A stretch of 64,000 bases of DNA. Origin: Candidatus Cloacimonadota bacterium. Lineage in GTDB: Bacteria; Cloacimonadota; Cloacimonadia; Cloacimonadales; Cloacimonadaceae. The translations under genes and the position numbers were made by a program. The notes beneath the pieces were generated by a model, which worked only from the letters and a program-made list of their open reading frames with translations, made no database searches and was not told the origin of the DNA. Within the stretch, counting starts at the first letter, position 1; each line of letters opens with the position of its first letter. The DNA is taken from the NCBI GenBank assembly GCA_018433885.1, contig JAHDQK010000033.1, positions 16,114 to 80,113 on the forward strand, written 5' to 3'. Positions 51,395-60,899 of the stretch are shown piece after piece.

Positions 51395-51413
51395 ATATGG
51401 GATATTGTTAAGC

Positions 51414-52664
51414 TTACAAGCTTTTGCCGGCTATGTAATTAGTGAGTTTGCACAGGCAGTTCACGTATGAACCCAGTTCGTTATCGTACCAGCCGAAGAT
51501 TTTAGCATGAGTTACCGGCATTTCCAGCTGTTTATCGGTATTTAGACCTTGCTTTGCCAGCACATCTGGAGGGAAGCCAATGAATCCCGTGCGAGTATGG
51601 GTCTCATGAGCTTCGATGGTAATCGCCGCCATGCTTCCGATGAGGTCAGCAGATACATTTTGGCGTTCGCTGAAGACCAAGAGGTCTTTTTGTGGTCCTT
51701 GAGCCGCAGCTTTGTAGACGTCGTTGATCACTTTCCGGTTGATTCTGGGTTCGCCAAGCTCGTCCATTTCGGTATAGAATGTAACGTTCAGATTTATCAG
51801 CGAGACAGTGTTGGTGGGGATTCTAACGCTATCCGCCATAAAGCCGATGTGTTTGATCTCCGGCATCACGAGTTCCAGTGCTTTGGCGGCTCCAGTAGTG
51901 GAAAGGATGATGTTGTTCATGATACTGCGGGATTTTCTTAAGTCACTGGCGGCAGCTTTGGGTACACTATCCAGGATCGATTGAGTGTTTGTAGCTGCAT
52001 GAATTGTACTCATGGAGGCGGTTACGATCCGCGAGGTGTGAGCGTTTTCCAATAGAGGTTTAATCATATGCGAGAGGCCGGTGGTGGTGCAGGATGCCGC
52101 GGAGATGATGTGGTGTTCCGCAGGGTTGAATTCCAGATGGTTGATGCCATAGATCATCGTTTTAGCGTCTGAGGGAGTTTGAGCAGTTCCCTTGATTTTG
52201 AAGGGAGCGCTGCAGATCACTTTCAGAGCACCGGCGTCTAAATGGCCGCGTAGGCATGGTTTGCCGCCTTCTGATGCCATAGTGGGATCCAGAAAGTTCC
52301 CAGTGCAATCAACCACGATTTTTACACCTTCATTTAGCCAATTGATGTCCTTGGGGTCTCGCGCGTGGCGCAGGATTTTTACCGGAACTCCATCGATTTC
52401 CAGCAGAGGCTTATCCTTGTCCAAAACTTTAATTTCCACTTTCCCGCCGATCATACCACGCAAGAATTTGTGGATGGAGCCATAAGTGCTATCTGTTTCG
52501 ATTACCTGGAGCAGATCATCCAGTTCTTTACCCACGTCTCTACCGCAGTTAACAACTATGCCTTCAAATTGTTTGAGGTGGATTTGGTTCCACAGAACCA
52601 GTTTTCCGATTCTTCCCAAGCCGTTGATACCCAAGAGGTTTTTGTTCCTTAAGCTGAGGTTCAT
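51414..52664 (-). CDS. gap: Glyceraldehyde-3-phosphate dehydrogenase, long divergent form
   Basis: 416 aa, against about 335 for standard GapA. The NAD site is GINGLGRIGKLVL (12-24), the catalytic SCTTTGL carries C182 and the His is in STIHAATNTQ (H212). The sugar-binding ILSTTGAAKALELVMPEI and a C-terminal GWYDNELGSYVN segment agree with the family. The surrounding SAASCTTTG differs from the usual SNASCTTN, and the extra residues lie mainly between residue 40 and 170. It is therefore a diverged or specialised enzyme, though the catalytic pair is kept. AAGGAG precedes the ATG and the dikinase gene ends 27 bp upstream. Confidence 0.9.
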   Translation of the reverse strand: MNLSLRNKNLLGINGLGRIGKLVLWNQIHLKQFEGIVVNCGRDVGKELDDLLQVIETDSTYGSIHKFLRGMIGGKVEIKVLDKDKPLLEIDGVPVKILRHARDPKDINWLNEGVKIVVDCTGNFLDPTMASEGGKPCLRGHLDAGALKVICSAPFKIKGTAQTPSDAKTMIYGINHLEFNPAEHHIISAASCTTTGLSHMIKPLLENAHTSRIVTASMSTIHAATNTQSILDSVPKAAASDLRKSRSIMNNIILSTTGAAKALELVMPEIKHIGFMADSVRIPTNTVSLINLNVTFYTEMDELGEPRINRKVINDVYKAAAQGPQKDLLVFSERQNVSADLIGSMAAITIEAHETHTRTGFIGFPPDVLAKQGLNTDKQLEMPVTHAKIFGWYDNELGSYVNCLCKLTNYIAGKSL

Positions 52665-52690
52665 GAAACGGTCTCCTTATTATATTTTTG

Positions 52691-55600
52691 TTATACTAAA
52701 GTTTGCACGCTTTGCAAGGGGTAGTGTCCTAGATAAATTGTTCCGCCGGTGGCATCGAGGGTTATTTTATCTCCCGACTTCAGTTGGACATCTTTTATTC
52801 TACAGGTGGAATTCTCTTCATTCACTACCAGATCCCGGCAGTTGACTACTCCGATCAAGCCCAGGCGGGTTGCGGTGACAGCGGCGTGGGATGTGACGCC
52901 ACCCCGTGAAGTTAATAGAGCTTGGCACTCAAAGAGCATCGTCATATCTTCGGGAACGGTATCTGGTCTCACCAAGATCAAGGCATCGTTGGAGTTTTTG
53001 AATTTCGCGATGTCTTCCTGATTGATCACAACAATTCCGTTGAGTGCTCCTTTACCTATTCCAATTCCAGAGCCAAGGCTTTCTGGTTTTTTATGAGAAG
53101 TGCCCAAAACTTGATATTCCGGGCTTTTATGGATCACCTGGTTGCGGGTTTGCAGGATGTACAGTTGTTTCTCGCTTTTCCCTTCAAAGGTAAACTCGAT
53201 CTCTTGGTGGGGGTAGTTACGCTCTTCGATGAGTTGTTTGGCATACCGCAATAAGCGCTGATAAAGGGATGGGAAGTCTTTCTCCAAAGAAATCTCCCCG
53301 CCGCTGTGGGTTCGTTCCGCTTCCGATATGGGCAGAGTGTGAACCAATCCGGCAACGACATCCTCTCCTTGGCTACACAAAGTGAAATCTCCATTAAGGC
53401 ATATTCCAGGTTCCTTGTGCCAATCGGCATGGGTGAAAAGTACTCCCGTGCCACTTTCCAGCGAGATGTTACCCAGCACCATTTTTTGGATGATAACGGC
53501 AGTTCCCCATTCTTCAGCAATATGCAATTTGGAACGATATAGTTTTGCCCGTTCTGTGTTCCAGCTATCCAGCACATGGGATATCGAGGTATATAGCTGA
53601 CGATAGGGATCCTGTTCCAAGGCAAGATCATGCTGTTTGAGCACTTGCTTGTAGCCGTTCACCATTTCCTGCATTTGTTCGTCGCTGAATTGAGTTTTTT
53701 GGCGGATATCGTATTTCTTTTTGAACTCAATCATAACGTTGTCAAATGCATCGCGGGGGATCCCATATGCCATACCCCAGCTTTGGATCAATCTGCGGTA
53801 GCAATCCCAAGCAGTCCAGCCGTAGTTTGGGCGTTGTGACAGCTTAAGTGTGATCTCGTCCGTAAGCCCGATATTCAGAAATGTATCCATAGCTCCGGGC
53901 AGGCTCATGGGAGCGCCAGAGCGCACCGAAAAGAGAAGCGGCTTTTGGGGATCCCCAAACCCAAGCCCGGTATAGCGTTCCATGCGGTGAAGGTTGTCCC
54001 AAAGCAACTGATCGAATTCGCTGGATATGTCCGGATGGGTATTGATGATATTGCGATTTCTGAAGAGATCTGTAGTAATCACAAAACCTGGAGGAATGGG
54101 AAACTCATATTGATGCATCCGTTTTAGGAAAAAAGCCTTGGAACCCAGCAGCACCTGGTTCTCGATGCGCGAATTACGGCTGTAGAGATGGAAGAACAAG
54201 CGGTCGGGATCGTAGCTCATCAATTTCGTGATGTTTTCTTTGCTGAACAACCTGCGCATTTGGGTGAGGGATTCCAGAATTTTGGTGATAAAACCATCCA
54301 GACCTTGTACCAAGAACGAAGCGGAGAGTAGATCCCGATAGAACTCTTCGGCAAAGATCTCGTTCTTCCGGCGGCAGTCGTAATCGCACTTTGCTTTAGC
54401 CAAGCGGGAGTCGTAGAAACGGTAGTAGTATTCGTTAACCAGCTCGTTTACGCTATCTTTGAGCAGATTGAAGATATCCAGATACTGATCCAGCGAAAGG
54501 CTGGAGATGTTTTGCACCGAACTCAGCATACCAAGAGCCGAGCTGAAGGCATCGCTGGTAACCATTTCTTGGTGCATGGCATAGTCGTAGATCTCCAGGA
54601 TGCGAACGATGCGGCGCATGGTCTTGCCATTTATATAATTCAAGTTCAAAAGCCCGATGCTGCGTTCAAAGAGTCTGCGGATCACATTTTCCAGCCGGAA
54701 GACCATACCCATCGCTTCCAGTTTTGGTTCGCGATACATACCATACATGGAGGGGATTCCTGCGGCGATGTGACGTTTATAATAGATGTTTTCCCAAGGG
54801 TTGGTAGGTTTGGGATCGAGTATTTGAGTGTTCAATCTGCCGATATAGCCCAGCATTTGGCGAATGGAACTATCATAATCCCTGCGGACAAGGCTACTAC
54901 GCAAGCGGTTTTGCTCGTTCGCGTCAAAGAAGCTATAGCGAGAGAGGAATTTCACTATATCGTAAGGATCGAGATTGTATTTATCCTTCAGGAGGAAGTG
55001 GCAATAACACAGTAGTTTAAGGCGTTTGTTGTGAAAATCTTCATCCAGATTGGCAAAGATAATCTCTACTTTTTGCCAGGATAACGCCAGGAGGTCGGCT
55101 CCGGTGAGCTTGTGTTCTTGCAGAAAGGCATTGGTGATCCTGCTCTGAATCAGGGTACGTTCATCTACTTCCTGGATGCTCTCCCACACATCTTGCGGAA
55201 TGATCTTTTGTAATGGGCTTGGATCAAGAGATATCCAGTAATCCAGGATTCTCTCGATCAATGTGATATGTGTGTTATTGCTTTCGGTATGAACCTGTTT
55301 GCGCAGAAAGTGGATCAACCGGTCTTGCCGATGTGAGAGTTCATCCAGGTTTGTGCTGGCATCGCGGATTTCTCCCTCGGCTCCAATTTCGTTGAAAAAC
55401 ACAGGAAACTTGCGCAAGAGGTGTTTGCATTGCACGAACAGGGGTTTTATATCCGCACCCAGAAACGCTGAAACATCCTTTTGGAACAGATCTGTATCCG
55501 AGATGAAAACTCCATGGCGGCTGAGGCTGATGATCGTGAAGGCAAGCAGGTCCTTATTTTGCAGTGGGTTTATGGCTATCAACTCCAGCAAGGTACGCAA

Positions 55601-56737
55601 GTGTTTTACATGATTTTTATCCACTTCAATCTGCCAATCTCCGGAGATTCTTACCTCTCCGGGAGCGGTGAAATCCAGATCCGCAATTTTGTCGATGATA
55701 TGCTTATGTAGAGAGCGATTGTTCCCTTTTAGAACAGCTTTACCGATGGTCAGAACACAATCCAGAACTATGCTCATATGGGTTTCCGTAAAGGATTTGA
55801 GAAGGTCAAAGACGGTATCGATCATCACATGAACTTCATCTACAGAGAGCACTTCATAGAGATCTGCCAATTGACGGTTCAGGTCCCATAACAAGTGATC
55901 CATCATGTCCACCATCGTGGGCAAACCCAAGAGGAAGAAGATGTATTGGATTCGATGGCTCATGGAACTGAATTCGCTAATATAATCCCGGTGCAACGCC
56001 GCAATCTCGGAAAATGCGGGAACCACACGGAAGCTATCGGTATCGGAGATTTCGTCCAGAAATCCCAGCCAATGTGAATAAAACTTCTTTCCGGGTAAAA
56101 GGGAAAGATCAACGCTCTGAGGAAGATCAACCAGTTTATTCAGCCAGGTATTTACATCAGTAGTATCCTGCCAATATAAGAGGTTTGCTCTCAGCACATC
56201 GCGCAGCAGAGCGCTACAGGTATCGGGATCACCACTCTTCTTGCTCAAAGCAATCAGGGTCCTGCGGGATTGGGTACTAAGGCGAATGAATATTGGTAAA
56301 TCTGCTTGGATGAAGTTTTTTAAAAGACCTAGTAATTCCCGGTGGAGGATGGGAACATCCTGTTCGCAGAACGCAGCACAAAACTCCAGATAATCCGCAT
56401 ACAATTGCTTGTGCTCAGATTCTTTCTTGCAAATGCTTTTCGCTTTTGTAAACAGGTGCAATATTGCGGCAAGAGCCTGTTCGGGATCCGGATTTGCTAC
56501 AAACCACCAGAGATCGCCCAGAACACTAGCTCGCATAAGGTTTAGAGCAGCTACGGGATTTACAAAGGGGTGATACAGCTCATCCAAGAAACTGCGCAAG
56601 CGCTGGTTTACTCCAAAATAACTCTGAGAAGCATCCAATAGCCAGACGGCGGTAGCATCATATTCAATTGCCAATACCCGGGTTTCCCGCAGGTTTGCCG
56701 TCAAAGCTTTTGATTCAATTTGTTCCACTATCTTCAT
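52691..56737 (-). CDS. Large PPDK-like dikinase with unknown 860-residue N-terminal region
   Basis: 1348 aa. From about residue 862 the protein is like the ATP-grasp half of pyruvate phosphate dikinase: VLLGSKAFFLKRMHQYEFPIPPGFVIT, FSVRSGAPMSLPGAMDTFLNIGL, TGVLFTHAD and LCSQGEDVVAGLVH. The phospho-histidine swivel follows with TSRGGVTSHAAVTATRLG (H1284). The chain then ends near residue 1348, so the PEP/pyruvate TIM-barrel of PPDK (about 340 aa) is missing. The first 860 residues contain no motif I can name and are mostly helical. The gene sits between TauE and GAPDH. It probably phosphorylates something with ATP (two-phosphate transfer), but the acceptor is unknown. Confidence 0.85.
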   Translation of the reverse strand: MKIVEQIESKALTANLRETRVLAIEYDATAVWLLDASQSYFGVNQRLRSFLDELYHPFVNPVAALNLMRASVLGDLWWFVANPDPEQALAAILHLFTKAKSICKKESEHKQLYADYLEFCAAFCEQDVPILHRELLGLLKNFIQADLPIFIRLSTQSRRTLIALSKKSGDPDTCSALLRDVLRANLLYWQDTTDVNTWLNKLVDLPQSVDLSLLPGKKFYSHWLGFLDEISDTDSFRVVPAFSEIAALHRDYISEFSSMSHRIQYIFFLLGLPTMVDMMDHLLWDLNRQLADLYEVLSVDEVHVMIDTVFDLLKSFTETHMSIVLDCVLTIGKAVLKGNNRSLHKHIIDKIADLDFTAPGEVRISGDWQIEVDKNHVKHLRTLLELIAINPLQNKDLLAFTIISLSRHGVFISDTDLFQKDVSAFLGADIKPLFVQCKHLLRKFPVFFNEIGAEGEIRDASTNLDELSHRQDRLIHFLRKQVHTESNNTHITLIERILDYWISLDPSPLQKIIPQDVWESIQEVDERTLIQSRITNAFLQEHKLTGADLLALSWQKVEIIFANLDEDFHNKRLKLLCYCHFLLKDKYNLDPYDIVKFLSRYSFFDANEQNRLRSSLVRRDYDSSIRQMLGYIGRLNTQILDPKPTNPWENIYYKRHIAAGIPSMYGMYREPKLEAMGMVFRLENVIRRLFERSIGLLNLNYINGKTMRRIVRILEIYDYAMHQEMVTSDAFSSALGMLSSVQNISSLSLDQYLDIFNLLKDSVNELVNEYYYRFYDSRLAKAKCDYDCRRKNEIFAEEFYRDLLSASFLVQGLDGFITKILESLTQMRRLFSKENITKLMSYDPDRLFFHLYSRNSRIENQVLLGSKAFFLKRMHQYEFPIPPGFVITTDLFRNRNIINTHPDISSEFDQLLWDNLHRMERYTGLGFGDPQKPLLFSVRSGAPMSLPGAMDTFLNIGLTDEITLKLSQRPNYGWTAWDCYRRLIQSWGMAYGIPRDAFDNVMIEFKKKYDIRQKTQFSDEQMQEMVNGYKQVLKQHDLALEQDPYRQLYTSISHVLDSWNTERAKLYRSKLHIAEEWGTAVIIQKMVLGNISLESGTGVLFTHADWHKEPGICLNGDFTLCSQGEDVVAGLVHTLPISEAERTHSGGEISLEKDFPSLYQRLLRYAKQLIEERNYPHQEIEFTFEGKSEKQLYILQTRNQVIHKSPEYQVLGTSHKKPESLGSGIGIGKGALNGIVVINQEDIAKFKNSNDALILVRPDTVPEDMTMLFECQALLTSRGGVTSHAAVTATRLGLIGVVNCRDLVVNEENSTCRIKDVQLKSGDKITLDATGGTIYLGHYPLQSVQTLV

Positions 56738-56889
56738 CCTCTGGATTAATGATCGGTAAAAAATGTGCCTCCCTGCCTATTTAAATACTTGCATCTTTCT
56801 GTCAAGAGCGATTTAATAAAGGAATTTGGTCCTTCTGAGTGTTATGTGCGGAAAGCTGAATTGCGCTCCCCGGAACAAGGGTAACTTCA

Positions 56890-57663
56890 TCAACTGAATA
56901 CGTTGAAAAGAACTCTGCCCAAAAGCAAGATCAGAGCTAAAAGAAAGACCTGACGAATGAGTTTGTTCCCCCGCAGCACCACCATCTTGGAACCCAATAA
57001 ATTGCCTGCGATACCACATACCGCGGCAGGGATTGCAATGGGATACCAGATCTGACCAGCCTGGGCGAAAGTAATAAGAGCAGCCACGTTTGATGCTAGA
57101 TTCACCACCTTGGTATTACCATTGGCGCGCACGAAGTCGTAGTGCAAGATCGCGGAATAGATGAGAATCAGAAAAGTGCCGGTTCCGGGACCGAAGAAGC
57201 CATCATAAAAGCCAATCACCAGCCCGGCGACACCGCCCAATGCAAGCCTGTATCCGATCTTAAGCAGATGCGAGTTGTCAAAAAACCCCAATTCTTTACG
57301 AACAAAGGTGAGGATGGTGATCAATGGGATAAGAAATATAAGTAGATAGTTCAGGAATTCGGCAGAAAGCTTCAGAGCGGTGCTTGCCCCCAGCCACGAG
57401 CCCAGTAGTGCCATTACCGCGCTGATGATGGCGATTGGTACGTCTATCATCTTAGCCCTGAAATAGCGAGCCGTGGAAAAGACGGTTCCACAACAAGAGG
57501 AGAATTTGTTTGTACCCAAAGCCATATGAGGTGGGATGCCAGCGCTCCAATATGCAGGCAAGGAGATCAAGCCTCCACCGCCAGCGATGGCATCGATAAA
57601 GCCGGCTAAAAATATGAAAGGTAATACGATCATGAAGTCCAGAGGACTTAGCGAAAGATGCAT
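56890..57663 (-). CDS. TauE/SafE family permease
   Basis: 257 aa with eight hydrophobic segments. The N-terminal FIFLAGFIDAIAGGGGLISLPAYW and the middle GLVIGFYDGFFGPGTGTFLILIYS are the family's paired glycine-rich half-motifs. Relatives export sulfite, sulfonates or other anions across the inner membrane. The start overlaps the last base of the barrel-like gene upstream. No sulfur-metabolism gene is nearby, so the substrate is open. Confidence 0.92.
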   Translation of the reverse strand: MHLSLSPLDFMIVLPFIFLAGFIDAIAGGGGLISLPAYWSAGIPPHMALGTNKFSSCCGTVFSTARYFRAKMIDVPIAIISAVMALLGSWLGASTALKLSAEFLNYLLIFLIPLITILTFVRKELGFFDNSHLLKIGYRLALGGVAGLVIGFYDGFFGPGTGTFLILIYSAILHYDFVRANGNTKVVNLASNVAALITFAQAGQIWYPIAIPAAVCGIAGNLLGSKMVVLRGNKLIRQVFLLALILLLGRVLFNVFS

Positions 57664-60600
57664 CAGAGTTCCGCCTTGAATTCCATTTTTAGATTATGTG
57701 AGCTTTTATCATCCGGATACTTGCTCAGCTTATACTCTAGGCTTACCGTGCTGAAGTCGTTTATCCGGTATATTGCAGTTACATTTGCGTCTGCCAGAAA
57801 TCCCTCTCTCTTCTGAGGCAGGAAGAGCAGATATGTATCACCTGCACGGAAGTTGTAGCCCAGACTTGTGCGAAACGATACTCTGTATTTTTGCATAAAT
57901 ACGCTCCTGATTGATGGGGCAAGAGAGATGCTACGCAATTGGTAAGAGTTGTCTGCCTCTTGCTGTTTGCCAGTTTCGCTGGAGAGTCCCGTCTCTATCT
58001 GGAGCGTGCTTTGGGGGTTCATAACTTTCTCGCTCAATACCGTGCCACGCCAAATCTCAAGATCAGAATTATAACGGCTTTCTTTTTGAGTTTCATGAGC
58101 GATACTGATGCGGGTATTGAGCTCATAGAAGTTACGGAAATCCAGCGAAAGACTCTGTTTAGCGTCGCTTATACGATCGCTGGATTGATAACGCTGATCC
58201 AGGCTGCGATTAAACTCCAGCACCAGGTTGCTTAAAATCCTGCTCTTGTAGAGATCCAGCCAGATGTTTTGCAAGTAAGTTCTGCGGGCAAATATCGAAG
58301 AAGCAGTAAAGGAATGCTCTGGCAGAAACAGATAGGTCTGCCATTTTTCGGATTGATCCAGCTGTTCATTTGCGTTGACAGAAACATCGGTAGTGATCTT
58401 TTGCCAGACAGGATGCTTCAGGTAGTTGCCGGGCTTAAGATACAGGCTTAATGAACCGGATAACTCCGTAGAAAGGCTTCCGGTAGGGGAAGTAATGTAT
58501 TCGTAGATAAACTCTCCACCATCCACCATCACTCCAGTGCTATCGTATATTCCTTGAGCAGCGCCTACCCATACCAAGTCTCTGATGCGGGGGAAGAATT
58601 CGGTTTGATTCAACTGATATGTCACATACATATTCAGCGCTTCCGATAATGTGTTATGTCCCGAGCGGAAATTAAACAGCTCGTAGTTGGTTTTTGGCTG
58701 AGTTTCATTGTTGGGGTTGCGCAGAACTCTGTGGCTGAAATCAAAATCGATCCTGTGGTTGGGGAAGTTGCTACCATGGCGGATGCTATAAGTTTGCCCC
58801 GTACTAACTGTCTGCCATTTATGATGCTTCACGCTATTGGTATCATCTGTGTAAACTGCTGCTGTGAAAGTATTTTCGCGGGTGAAATCCACGCCGGGTT
58901 GCCAGCGGATAAGCCGGGTGCCATACTCCTGGGGGAGATCTTCCTCCAAGCTGGAATACAAGCCGGCTAATCTCAACCGTAAATATCTGTATTGCCAGCT
59001 CATGTTTCCATTATGGTACATCAGCAGGCTGTTTTGAACTCCATCTTGAAGCGCGGTGGTAGAGCTTAACCTCATTTCGGGAATCCAAGCTTGTGATTGG
59101 TTTTCGGAAGTAAAGCGTACTGCTTTCTGCGTATATGAGTCATCCAATTCCCGATAGCGGAGCAGGAGTTCGGGACGGAAGAAGGAAGATTGGTAGGAAA
59201 CCTTGAGATCCACGTTGTTCATTGCCAAGGAATCAGGATCTGCCAGAGCTGCAAAATCCTGTTCCGGGGCCCCATCAGACCCAAAGCGATAGGTATCCTT
59301 GAATCTGCGGCTGGCATCCAAGCGTAGTTCCAAAGGATTTGCTTCTGTGGAATAGGCAAGCCAGGCGGAGAGAATTCCGGCATTGTTATCGTTGTCTTCG
59401 AGCTGAGAAAAAGTGTTGTTATCCTGATAGCTGTAAAGAGCGTCCAGACCTGCCTGAAAAAAATCTCCCTCGTAAGAAACACTCAGCTCTGCGTTCGTGC
59501 GTTGCGCAGGGGCTATGATGATTTTTACGGGATGCCAAGCACCAGCATTGATTCCCGCATAACTGTATCTGCCTATCGAATACTGTTCATAGTCTCCGTT
59601 TCCGGGGCCCACGTAACTGAAAACAATATTGTACACTGCGGAGGAATCCCCTGCTGCATACTCGTAGAAATTGATACCATCAGGGTCGGTTACCATCTTG
59701 TAAGATCCCATACCTGCTTCTGTGATGCTTACACCATCTGTAAAAACCGTATTATCACCTGCATTTGCCAAACTATCAAGATCCGCTTCACTAAAACTGA
59801 AAAGCAGAGGGTTATCCTTGGAATCAACCTGATGGATCATGTGGTGACGAAGGCTTAACCGCTCAGAGAGTTTAATGGATGAGTTACTGTATAAATTGGA
59901 CTGACGGTAATTCTCGTCTGAATATTGAAAACTGGCGAAGACGTTGTTTGTGGAACCTATCATACGACGGAACATCACAGAACCTTCACTGTAATCGATG
60001 AAGTAGTCCGCTCCGCGTTCCCACTGTTCACCATCAACATAGATGGCTTCGGTGCCGGCAACCACGATGAAGCTGCGCTGAGTGGTATTTGGACTCAAGT
60101 AGTATGGTCCCTGCTTGCCATCGATGATCTGGATGTTCATGGTTGCTGATTTTCCGGAACCTGCGCTAAAGGCGGCTGAGAGTTCATTTTGGGATTTGTA
60201 TGAGGCAGAGACTCCCTCTAACTTGGTGAAATAGTTCAGATAACGGCTATTTTTATAGCTGAGCTCCAGATCACCCATCCCGATTTCCCATTTATTGCCC
60301 ATAATACGGATGAATACCTGATCCAGACTTGAGAGTTCTTTGCTGTCTCCCTCCGGGCTAAGCTTGCTTTGGCTATCCGAAAGCTGGGCTTCGATAGTAA
60401 CCCCTTTTGCCAGTTCCCCGCTGAGGTTCACATATAGGGATTGTAGGAGGTCCGTCTCTCCGCTTTCAGAGAAATTCAAGGAAAATGTCTTGCTTCCGCT
60501 GATTGCCAGATCACCGGAACCAGAGAACCAATCCGCGGAAGGGGAGCGGGGGAGAGTCTTCAGGGTATCCGACAAAACCATTCTCTCGTAGATACGCCGG

Positions 60601-60899
60601 TTTTTGCTAAGGTTCGGGGGAATTATCAGATAGCTGATGATCAGGCGGTATTCAGGTAGAGCTTTCGTGAGAGTTAAAACACCTTGGCGGTAGTCGATAT
60701 AATAATCTCTATCTCTTACATAGTGGGTGGAATCCCCTCGAACAATCTCGGAGAGACTTACGATATTGCCCGTAGAAAGCTGGTAGATACTGGTTCCAGG
60801 GACCAGCAGGATGCTTTCTTGCTTTACAAGATCCGAGGCAAACAAATTGGAGAAAAGGATCAGGCAAAGAAATGGGAGTATGCGGCTGGCGCGTAGCAT
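57663..60899 (-). CDS. Large outer-membrane protein with SprA-like DY-x-IDY repeats
   Basis: 1078 aa from the ATG at 60899, which overlaps the UmuD stop (TAATG). A longer start would read through the umuD end and is rejected. Signal peptide MLRASRILPFLCLILFSNLFAS. Two copies of a D/G-x-DY-x-IDY-x-x-G-x-(V/L) motif (DRDYYIDYRQGVLTL and GADYFIDYSEGSVMF) recall SprA, the translocon protein of type IX secretion. The rest is rich in Tyr/Trp/Asn and alternating beta-strands, ending KSSHNLKMEFKAEL. It is a surface barrel or barrel-like assembly. The SprA link is only by motif, and the length is half that of SprA. Confidence 0.75.
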   Translation of the reverse strand: MLRASRILPFLCLILFSNLFASDLVKQESILLVPGTSIYQLSTGNIVSLSEIVRGDSTHYVRDRDYYIDYRQGVLTLTKALPEYRLIISYLIIPPNLSKNRRIYERMVLSDTLKTLPRSPSADWFSGSGDLAISGSKTFSLNFSESGETDLLQSLYVNLSGELAKGVTIEAQLSDSQSKLSPEGDSKELSSLDQVFIRIMGNKWEIGMGDLELSYKNSRYLNYFTKLEGVSASYKSQNELSAAFSAGSGKSATMNIQIIDGKQGPYYLSPNTTQRSFIVVAGTEAIYVDGEQWERGADYFIDYSEGSVMFRRMIGSTNNVFASFQYSDENYRQSNLYSNSSIKLSERLSLRHHMIHQVDSKDNPLLFSFSEADLDSLANAGDNTVFTDGVSITEAGMGSYKMVTDPDGINFYEYAAGDSSAVYNIVFSYVGPGNGDYEQYSIGRYSYAGINAGAWHPVKIIIAPAQRTNAELSVSYEGDFFQAGLDALYSYQDNNTFSQLEDNDNNAGILSAWLAYSTEANPLELRLDASRRFKDTYRFGSDGAPEQDFAALADPDSLAMNNVDLKVSYQSSFFRPELLLRYRELDDSYTQKAVRFTSENQSQAWIPEMRLSSTTALQDGVQNSLLMYHNGNMSWQYRYLRLRLAGLYSSLEEDLPQEYGTRLIRWQPGVDFTRENTFTAAVYTDDTNSVKHHKWQTVSTGQTYSIRHGSNFPNHRIDFDFSHRVLRNPNNETQPKTNYELFNFRSGHNTLSEALNMYVTYQLNQTEFFPRIRDLVWVGAAQGIYDSTGVMVDGGEFIYEYITSPTGSLSTELSGSLSLYLKPGNYLKHPVWQKITTDVSVNANEQLDQSEKWQTYLFLPEHSFTASSIFARRTYLQNIWLDLYKSRILSNLVLEFNRSLDQRYQSSDRISDAKQSLSLDFRNFYELNTRISIAHETQKESRYNSDLEIWRGTVLSEKVMNPQSTLQIETGLSSETGKQQEADNSYQLRSISLAPSIRSVFMQKYRVSFRTSLGYNFRAGDTYLLFLPQKREGFLADANVTAIYRINDFSTVSLEYKLSKYPDDKSSHNLKMEFKAEL

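Larger units (their letters stand above)
49969..51413. other. 1.4-kb AT-rich gene-poor region with several hairpins
   Basis: Only one doubtful short gene (50557-50826) is present. Features listed separately are the rex promoter, hairpins at 50317-50349 and 50378-50413, a perfect inverted repeat at 51211-51259 and the gap terminator. Around 51058-51110 there is a run of imperfect copies of TTTCTGAAGGTT. This is the longest unexplained gap in the window; a structured RNA, a mobile-element remnant or a chromosome-maintenance site are all possible. Confidence 0.5.
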
